A stretch of 6,997 nt of DNA, from assembly GCA_027886785.1 (NCBI GenBank), contig JAPCJV010000093.1, positions 1 through 6,997 on the forward strand. The letters run 5' to 3'. The notes beneath the pieces were generated by a model that had not been told where the DNA came from, ran no database searches, and saw only the letters and a program-made list of their open reading frames with translations. Source of the DNA: Nitrososphaerota archaeon (GTDB lineage Archaea; Thermoproteota; Nitrososphaeria; Nitrososphaerales; CADDZS01). Position numbers and translations under genes: made by a program. Shown in pieces: positions 1 to 4,406 of the stretch. Positions within the stretch are counted from its first letter, which is position 1; every line of letters starts with the position of its first letter.

Positions 1-320
1 AAGAAATTTCTCAATTGTTCAGAATAGATGTCGGACCAGCCGTTGTCATTGGTTAGGGCACTGACTAGAGGAATATTATCGACCAGAGCGAACGCCCTAA
101 ACTTTCTTTCTGCCTTATCTGAAACCCATTTGTTCAAGTCGCAGGCAAAATGAGTCGCGGTAGATGCGGAGCCACCGTTTCCTATTGCGAAAATCTGACT
201 ATCGTTTTTCCAAGCGGTGTATAGTAGCTCGATGGAGTTGTCAATGGTTCTTCGATCAAGCTTTTGTGCGATCTCGGACACTTCCTCGAGATAATTATCG
301 GTGCGCGTTCCCTGAGACAT
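1..320 (-). CDS. gmhA: Phosphoheptose isomerase (sedoheptulose-7-phosphate isomerase), 5' part only
   Basis: Reading the minus strand from ATG at 320-318 gives an uninterrupted frame of 106 codons that leaves the window at base 1, so only the N-terminal part is visible (E. coli GmhA is about 190 residues). It is a SIS-domain protein. An N-terminal helix (residues 8-37) is followed by the strand IFAIGNGGSAS (43-53), the phosphosugar-binding loop, then THFACDL (56-62), whose His57 and Asp61 sit where GmhA enzymes place their zinc ligands. The stretch DNIPLVSALTNDNGW (81-95) is also typical. GmhA converts sedoheptulose 7-phosphate to D-glycero-D-manno-heptose 7-phosphate in the cytoplasm. The divergent neighbours code for the kinase and guanylyltransferase of the same pathway, which supports a heptose role over other SIS isomerases. 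No Shine-Dalgarno is visible. A TATA-like box lies about 33 nt upstream of the ATG, so a very short leader is likely. Confidence 0.88.
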   Translation of the reverse strand, partial: MSQGTRTDNYLEEVSEIAQKLDRRTIDNSIELLYTAWKNDSQIFAIGNGGSASTATHFACDLNKWVSDKAERKFRAFALVDNIPLVSALTNDNGWSDIYSEQLRNF

Positions 321-349
321 TTTCTTTTTTTATCGGAGACTTTGCAGAG

Positions 350-357
350 TTAATTTG
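350..357 (-). promoter_or_regulatory. TATA-like box for the gmhA gene
   Basis: The minus strand reads CAAATTAA here, centred about 33 nt upstream of the gmhA ATG. With the usual archaeal spacing of about 27 nt from TATA centre to transcription start, the message would begin near 326, only a few bases before the start codon. The call rests on AT-rich content and spacing only. Confidence 0.35.
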
Positions 358-466
358 TTTTGTTATCGTCGATTGGCTGGAATTTTCTTTTGCACGAACA
401 ATTTGCTTTGTTTGCCTAACAGCAATTACTTCTTGGCCTAATGCCTGAACGTGCAATTCTGAAATT

Positions 467-475
467 CCTAAATAG
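467..475 (+). promoter_or_regulatory. TATA-like box for the hddA-hddC operon
   Basis: The sequence CCTAAATAG is centred about 33 nt before the TTG start of hddA, predicting a transcript start near 498 and a leader of about 5 nt. The 183-bp gap between gmhA and hddA (321-503) holds both divergent promoters and no gene that I can see. It is T-rich on the plus strand (for example the T7 run at 325-331) and otherwise shows no convincing operator. Confidence 0.4.
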
Positions 476-503
476 AGAGTGGCAAAAAGCCTAGCGGGAG
501 ATC

Positions 504-1487
504 TTGATTATTTCGCGAACTCCCTTTCGTCTCCCTCTGGGAGGCGGGGGAACCGATCTGCCATCTTACTACTCGGAGTATGGCGGTTTTTTCATCTCCG
601 CGGCGATCGACAAATACATGCACATCGTTTTGAACGATCGCTTCGAGCCGGGTATCAGGGTCAGCTACTCGAGGACAGAAATCGTGGACAATCCCGAAAT
701 GATCGAACATCCCTCAGTGAGGGAAGCCATGAAGCTCCTGGATTTTCGAGAAAGGATCGAGATCGTGTCCCTCGCGGACGTTCCCGCCTCCACGGGGCTC
801 GGCTCCTCCGGCAGCTTTACTGTTGGACTACTGAACGCCCTATACGCGCACAAGCGGATCACCAAAACTCCCGAGCAGATCGCCGAGGAAGCCTGCGACA
901 TTGCGATGAATCGTTTGGGCGAACCCTCAGGCAAACAGGACGAATATGTCGCCGCTTTGGGCGGATTGAAATCCTATGAAATCGACCGGTGGGGTAAGGT
1001 AAAGGCCGAAGATCTGAAGATCACCGAGGATTCTCTGGCAGAACTGGAGAGCGGCATTTTGATGTTCTACACTGGAATTAAAAGGAGCGCGGGGGAAGTC
1101 CTCCAAAAGCAGCAAGATCAGATTTCGAGAAACGACGGAAACACTACGGAGAGGATGCACCAAATTAAGGCGATTGGCCTCGAAAGCAAAAAGGCGCTTG
1201 AGCACGGAGATCTAAAGAGGTACGGAGAACTGCTCCACGAGCACTGGATCGCGAAAAGGGGCGTCACGGAAAACATGACCAGCAGTTCCATAGACAAGTG
1301 GTACTCCATCGCGAGGGCGAATGGAGCAAATGGAGGAAAGCTGATCGGCGCCGGAGGGGGAGGTTTCCTGATGGTGTATTGCGACAACGGAAGACAGCAT
1401 TTGCGCTCGGCTCTCGCGAGTGAGGGGCTGGTCGAGTTCCGAGTCCGGTTCGACTTTGAAGGAAGCAAAGTAATGTATAACGTCTGA
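504..1487 (+). CDS. hddA: GHMP kinase, D-glycero-alpha-D-manno-heptose-7-phosphate kinase
   Basis: This 327-residue cytoplasmic kinase would phosphorylate D-glycero-D-manno-heptose 7-phosphate at C1 using ATP, giving the 1,7-bisphosphate. All three GHMP motifs are present. The N-terminal sugar-binding motif is RTPFRLPLGGGGTD (5-18). The phosphate-binding loop is PASTGLGSSGS (94-104). The C-terminal glycine-rich motif is GGKLIGAGGGGFLM (277-290). GKQDEYVAALGG (143-154) is typical of the HddA-type branch. Length matches the family. The start is TTG at 504: an in-frame TAG at 492-494 rules out anything further upstream, and the conserved MII..R.P.R beginning fits. GGGAG at 496-500 is only 3 nt from the start, too close for a normal ribosome site, so a nearly leaderless message is more likely. 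hddC follows after 17 bp. Related sugar 1-kinases (e.g. fucokinase-type) are the alternative; the gmhA and hddC neighbours favour heptose. Confidence 0.87.
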   Translation: MIISRTPFRLPLGGGGTDLPSYYSEYGGFFISAAIDKYMHIVLNDRFEPGIRVSYSRTEIVDNPEMIEHPSVREAMKLLDFRERIEIVSLADVPASTGLGSSGSFTVGLLNALYAHKRITKTPEQIAEEACDIAMNRLGEPSGKQDEYVAALGGLKSYEIDRWGKVKAEDLKITEDSLAELESGILMFYTGIKRSAGEVLQKQQDQISRNDGNTTERMHQIKAIGLESKKALEHGDLKRYGELLHEHWIAKRGVTENMTSSSIDKWYSIARANGANGGKLIGAGGGGFLMVYCDNGRQHLRSALASEGLVEFRVRFDFEGSKVMYNV

Positions 1488-1504
1488 GTACGAGAAACGC
1501 AAAC

Positions 1505-2209
1505 TTGCAGGCCGTTATTTTCGCCGGCGGGTTAGGTACCAGACTGCGCCCGCTTACCGACTCAGTACCCAAGCCTATGGTTCCTGTAAATGGAAAGCCA
1601 TTCCTGGAACATGAACTGCAGCTGCTCTGCCAAAGTGGGATCAGAGAATTTGTTCTCTGCGTGGGGTATCTGGGAAAAGTAATCCAGGAGTACTTCGGGG
1701 ATGGAGGGAAATTCGGGGTTCGGCTCGAGTACAGTTTCGATGGTGACCAGCCCCTGGGAGTGGCGGGAGCACTGAAGAGAGCTGCACCCCTTTTGCAGGA
1801 TACTTTCTTCGCGACGTATGGAGACTCATACCTTCGCGCGGACTATAGTGTGATAATGGAAGAGTTCAGGAGAACTCAAAAACTTGGAATGATGCTCGTG
1901 TATGAGAATCACAACGCTTATGGCAGAAGCGACCTCGCGGTGAAGGACGGGTTGGTTACCAAGTATAACAAACGCAATCAGACGCCCGACATGGTCTGGA
2001 TAAACTACGGTGTATCCTTTCTGAGAAAAGTGGCTTTGGATATTATTCCGGTTGATCACAAGTGCTACGAAGAGGAGTTTTATGGCGAGCTGATCAAGCG
2101 AAAAGAGCTTCTTGCTAAAGTAGTCCAGACCAGGTTCTTTGAGATCGGTACACTGTCCGCCCTAAAAGAGTTTGAAGAATTCCTGGTGCATGCAGAAAAA
2201 AATCCCTGA
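1505..2209 (+). CDS. hddC: Nucleotidyltransferase, probable D-glycero-alpha-D-manno-heptose-1-phosphate guanylyltransferase
   Basis: A 234-residue sugar-phosphate nucleotidyltransferase with a Rossmann-like GT-A fold, probably joining heptose 1-phosphate to GTP to make GDP-D-glycero-alpha-D-manno-heptose. The N-terminus carries the signature FAGGLGTRLRP (6-16) and PKPM (22-25). PLGVAGAL (83-90) is the nucleotide/sugar loop, YGDSY (105-109) holds the metal-binding Asp107, and FFEIGTLSALKEF (211-223) matches the C-terminal EIGT end motif of HddC/RfbF-like enzymes. The start is TTG at 1505, directly before the conserved QAVIFAGG strand. No Shine-Dalgarno is visible in the 17 bp after hddA, so the two genes are probably co-transcribed and translated together. 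The base specificity (GTP versus CTP, UTP or dTTP) cannot be read from the sequence; GTP is inferred from the gmhA-hddA context. A mannose-1-phosphate guanylyltransferase is the main alternative. Confidence 0.82.
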   Translation: MQAVIFAGGLGTRLRPLTDSVPKPMVPVNGKPFLEHELQLLCQSGIREFVLCVGYLGKVIQEYFGDGGKFGVRLEYSFDGDQPLGVAGALKRAAPLLQDTFFATYGDSYLRADYSVIMEEFRRTQKLGMMLVYENHNAYGRSDLAVKDGLVTKYNKRNQTPDMVWINYGVSFLRKVALDIIPVDHKCYEEEFYGELIKRKELLAKVVQTRFFEIGTLSALKEFEEFLVHAEKNP

Positions 2210-2225
2210 TCCAGATGATAGACAC

Positions 2226-2233
2226 TTTTTAAG
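2226..2233 (+). promoter_or_regulatory. TATA-like box before the SRPBCC gene
   Basis: TTTTTAAG lies in the 53-bp gap after hddC, centred about 33 nt before the ATG at 2263, the same spacing as at gmhA and hddA. It suggests the downstream gene can be transcribed separately. The T5 run could equally help terminate the hddC message. Confidence 0.4.
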
Positions 2234-2262
2234 CACGGAGTGTTGCGATCCGGTCAGAAAAA

Positions 2263-2814
2263 ATGTTCGAGATCTCTGTCCCGAGGTCCATCAAGGCGAA
2301 CATGGAATTTGTGTTCAACTGGTGGACAGATTTGTCTCCAGGAGACGTAGAGCTGGTCAAGCCCCTCAAGAAAAGGCAAATCCTTTCCAAAACACCTGAC
2401 CTAATTCTTCTAGGCGATGAAGAGCAACTGTATTTTAGGAAGATGATGTTTGATGTTACAGTAAGGATCGAAAGACCCTCGAAATGGATCTCGGAGTACA
2501 AGGGCAAGGTAGCAAGAGCTCGGTCGGAATACGCTTTGAAAACTGAGGCGGACGATTCGGCCACCCTTTTCTATTCTACCAGGATCGAGCCCAAGGGGAT
2601 TTTCACAAAGACATTTTCATTTTTGTTGACGCCGTTTGTGCGCCGCGTGTTCGTCGGAAAGGTCGACGTCTTCATTGATTGCCTGGAAAAGAATTTCGTA
2701 ATAGGAAATAATTTATTGCCCTTGGTTCGAATTGCTTATCTTTTTTCACAGTACAAGCTCGTGCTAGATTTTTGGAGACTTCGTGGAGAGTTCGAGCGGC
2801 CTAGCTGCAGTTGA
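2263..2814 (+). CDS. SRPBCC (START/polyketide-cyclase-like) fold protein
   Basis: A 183-residue soluble protein. I recognise the fold family, not a specific function. The pattern is that of SRPBCC proteins: strand FEISVPRSI (2-10), then a helix with FVFNWWTDLSPGD (16-28), antiparallel strands such as FDVTVRIERPSKWISEY (63-79), TLFYSTRIEPKG (101-112), and a C-terminal helix ending VDVFIDCLEKNF (134-145). Such proteins enclose a hydrophobic ligand (lipid, polyketide, cofactor) or act as cyclases or hydrolases; no catalytic residue can be named. About 38 residues after the last helix, including LLPLVRIAYLFSQYKLVLDFW (151-171), extend past the usual domain and could form an extra amphipathic or membrane-touching helix. 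It follows hddC by 53 bp and has its own TATA-like box. Its 3' end overlaps the opposing gene by 14 bp. A role in the heptose pathway is not shown. Confidence 0.65.
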   Translation: MFEISVPRSIKANMEFVFNWWTDLSPGDVELVKPLKKRQILSKTPDLILLGDEEQLYFRKMMFDVTVRIERPSKWISEYKGKVARARSEYALKTEADDSATLFYSTRIEPKGIFTKTFSFLLTPFVRRVFVGKVDVFIDCLEKNFVIGNNLLPLVRIAYLFSQYKLVLDFWRLRGEFERPSCS

Positions 2815-3310
2815 CTGGGCCGAACCAACTTCCATGCTGTTTCAAGCTTTGTGCGACAAAATTGATTATTGTGTTTTGTCCGCAGCTCCCATAAAGAACC
2901 ACGCTTGCTCCGGATTTCATGACCTTTCCACACTGGACAAAAGTCTCCTTTCCATTAAGGACGAACCGATGGTCTGCTTTATCGACATGCCCAGAAGATA
3001 TTGTAATGCGAATGGCAAAGCTTCCCTGTTCTGGAATATTGCCGCTAATCTGAATAGTTCCCAATCCTTTTCCCGGAGGCACCGAAGCGCTTGATGCCCT
3101 AAAGACAATGTCTGAAGAAAAAAAGTTGGAGAACACTCCACCCGGGCACACGAATGTCTGTCCTCCTGAAGTCCCGTTTCCCGTGACAACAAAAAAGGTC
3201 GAACCTGTGGAATAAGCGGCAGCAGTCATAAATCCGCTCGCAGGGAGAAAGGCGAGTGCAAGACACAACAATAGGGTGCTGATGGATTTTCCGCGGATTA
3301 TTTGGAACAT
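2801..3310 (-). CDS. Small secreted four-cysteine protein of unknown function
   Basis: A 169-residue product that I do not recognise. The N-terminus is a clear Sec signal peptide: basic residues R6 and K8, a hydrophobic core STLLLCLALAFLP (11-23), and a small-residue stretch ending AAA (30-32) as the likely cleavage region. The mature part is rich in Gly, Ser, Val and Phe, looks all-beta, and has four cysteines (55, 127, 143, 168) that could make two disulfides. One N-glycosylation sequon is seen at Asn45 (NGT). There is no C-terminal anchor, so it is probably released or held to the cell wall by partners. The signal peptide and gene length choose this strand over the overlapping plus-strand frame at 2783-3094. 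It faces the SRPBCC gene tail to tail, sharing 14 bp, and diverges from the membrane-protein gene across 188 bp (3311-3498). No Shine-Dalgarno is visible before the ATG. Confidence 0.68.
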   Translation of the reverse strand: MFQIIRGKSISTLLLCLALAFLPASGFMTAAAYSTGSTFFVVTGNGTSGGQTFVCPGGVFSNFFSSDIVFRASSASVPPGKGLGTIQISGNIPEQGSFAIRITISSGHVDKADHRFVLNGKETFVQCGKVMKSGASVVLYGSCGQNTIINFVAQSLKQHGSWFGPVNCS

Positions 3311-3347
3311 TACAGGTGGATCTGATCTGCGTGAAATCCTAATTTCG

Positions 3348-3357
3348 AATATTTATC
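3348..3357 (-). promoter_or_regulatory. Possible TATA-like box for the secreted-protein gene
   Basis: The minus strand reads GATAAATATT, centred about 42 nt upstream of the ATG at 3310, which would give a leader of about 15 nt. The divergent 188-bp gap (3311-3498) is AT-rich around 3340-3380, with no gene and no clear operator. Confidence 0.3.
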
Positions 3358-3498
3358 CGTATTTCAATATTATTTTGATCAGTAAGCTCGTCATCAATGA
3401 CAAATTCAATGTTCAGAAAGTTTGAGGTTCTCTGACTGTTTGTTTCAGGGCAACTTCCTCTAAGAAATCTTTACCAGGAGAAGATATTTTTCTCGAGA

Positions 3499-4182
3499 AT
3501 GGCTATTACCTTATCTACTACCTCATATTGCTCTAACACCGTGAATGAGTCAGTCACTCTAGGACATCCCGCCGAGTTCTTCCGGGAAGTCAGGAAGATT
3601 TTTTCTACGATCGACGGTAGCATGCGCCTAGTTACGGGAGACAATAAGCTAGAGCTGGTAAAGACTCCGATCGAAGGAGTTGCTAAATTCGCAGAGGAAC
3701 TTAGGGGTCGGTTTTATTATCAGATCACGAGGACTGATTATCAGGCGGTGGGCGCCCTGGCAATTTGTGGTGCCATCGCCGGAGCCGGGGTCGAACTATG
3801 GTTATTCAACGTGCAAAGGCTGTTTTATTTGATCATACTGGGCGGTTTCTTCGCCTTGTTCGTCGCGGGCGGGGCTATTGTAGGGGTCTCGAAGAAACAG
3901 TACGCAAGTGATCTTTTCCTGAGCCTAGAGGGGGATGCATACCAAGCGAAAACCGTTGAGCCTCAAGGGGAAAGGGTCTCAGTTTTCAGCAAGGCGTTTC
4001 TGAAGACCGATTGGCAGCCGCTGGGAAGCACGAGCGGTTTCCCGTTAGAGTTCGCTAAAAAGATGGAAGAGAACAAGCTCAAGCTAGATCTGGAAATCAA
4101 TCGGATTCTTCCAGAATTTGAATGGGAGAGTTCGCGAATCCCGAGTACGGAAAATTCGCGCCAGCAAATTCACGAAGCATAG
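3499..4182 (+). CDS. Hypothetical two-helix membrane protein
   Basis: A 227-residue protein I cannot assign to a family. Residues 1-80 are soluble and mixed alpha/beta, with an amphipathic stretch PAEFFREVRKIFSTIDG (24-40) and no signal peptide. Two adjacent hydrophobic segments at about 83-103 (AVGALAICGAIAGAGVEL onwards) and 108-130 (LFYLIILGGFFALFVAGG) form a membrane hairpin with a very short turn (residues 104-107), so both soluble ends should lie on the same side. The C-terminal part (131-227) is charged, with a likely helix FAKKMEENKLKLDLEINRIL (185-204). The basic residues after TM2 (SKKQ) suggest the ends are cytoplasmic. Start ATG at 3499; an AGGAG at 3476-3480 is 18 nt away, too far to be a normal ribosome site. 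Codon usage and frame length support a real gene. It stands alone: the upstream neighbour is divergent and the downstream gene has its own promoter. Confidence 0.6.
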   Translation: MAITLSTTSYCSNTVNESVTLGHPAEFFREVRKIFSTIDGSMRLVTGDNKLELVKTPIEGVAKFAEELRGRFYYQITRTDYQAVGALAICGAIAGAGVELWLFNVQRLFYLIILGGFFALFVAGGAIVGVSKKQYASDLFLSLEGDAYQAKTVEPQGERVSVFSKAFLKTDWQPLGSTSGFPLEFAKKMEENKLKLDLEINRILPEFEWESSRIPSTENSRQQIHEA

Positions 4183-4225
4183 ATATGGATTATGCTTTCG
4201 AAAAGAGAAATAAGCGCAAAAGGGC

Positions 4226-4231
4226 TTTTTT
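4226..4231 (+). terminator. Possible oligo-T terminator after the membrane-protein gene
   Basis: A T6 run sits 44 bp past the TAG of the membrane-protein gene, preceded by AAAAGGGC. Archaeal RNA polymerase can stop at oligo-T tracts without a hairpin. The 4183-4406 gap contains a 44-codon frame starting at 4185 that I do not consider a convincing gene, plus the two dyad elements and the TATA box listed separately. Confidence 0.25.
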
Positions 4232-4298
4232 ACGACGAGATCCTTGGCCCGCAGTAGCTTTTGTAACGGACAAGTTCAACCCGTCTATTATTGTTGAC

Positions 4299-4312
4299 CT
4301 CCAATATTGGAG
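4299..4312. promoter_or_regulatory. 14-bp perfect palindrome upstream of the phosphoesterase gene
   Basis: CTCCAATATTGGAG reads the same on both strands without mismatch and lies 95-108 bp before the GTG start. It has the size of a binding site for a dimeric regulator. It is centred about 53-54 bp from the second dyad (4351-4367), close to five helical turns, so two bound dimers could lie on the same face of the DNA. Operator function is inferred only from symmetry and position. Confidence 0.35.
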
Positions 4313-4350
4313 AATATGAAACAGAGATCCAATTTTTGTCGGATGATCAA

Positions 4351-4367
4351 ACTACTATTGTAGTAGT
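4351..4367. promoter_or_regulatory. Inverted repeat (7-3-7) abutting the phosphoesterase promoter
   Basis: Arms ACTACTA (4351-4357) and TAGTAGT (4361-4367) are perfect complements around a TTG spacer. The element ends 8 bp before the TATA-like box, next to where TFB would contact DNA. A protein bound here could recruit or block the basal factors. It could also form a weak RNA hairpin if transcription reads through, but no T-run follows. Confidence 0.4.
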
Positions 4368-4374
4368 AAATAAG

Positions 4375-4384
4375 ATTTAAAATA
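4375..4384 (+). promoter_or_regulatory. TATA box of the phosphoesterase gene
   Basis: ATTTAAAATA is the best TATA-box match in the window. Its centre is about 27 nt before the GTG at 4407, so transcription should begin at or beside the start codon, giving a leaderless message. That agrees with the absence of any Shine-Dalgarno before the GTG. Confidence 0.6.
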
Positions 4385-4406
4385 CTGTTTCGTCGTTTTA
4401 TCGATT

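Noticed and set aside
164..448. 94-codon plus-strand frame at the left end
   Set aside because: It lies antisense to the clear GmhA coding frame over 164-320, then runs into the promoter gap; its translation has no domain-like pattern.
479..979. 166-codon plus-strand frame with a GTG start, overlapping hddA
   Set aside because: It is a shifted-frame shadow rich in Arg, Gly and Ser. The hddA frame carries all GHMP kinase motifs.
504..1487. Galactokinase or mevalonate-type kinase for the GHMP protein
   Set aside because: The RTPFRLPLGGGGTD beginning and GKQDEYVAALGG motif, with gmhA and hddC neighbours, fit the heptose kinase branch better.
2783..3094. 103-codon plus-strand frame over the secreted-protein gene
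   Set aside because: The minus-strand frame is longer and has a signal peptide; this one has no recognisable features.
3390..3401. Short inverted repeat GTCAT-CA-ATGAC in the divergent gap
   Set aside because: Five-base arms are expected often by chance in a sequence of this length, and it is not placed next to a clear promoter.
4185..4319. 44-codon frame starting 2 bp after the membrane-protein stop, rich in Lys and Arg
   Set aside because: It contains a T6 run and ends over the 14-bp palindrome, so the stretch looks more like a terminator and regulatory region. No Shine-Dalgarno or family pattern supports it, though a small coupled protein cannot be excluded.
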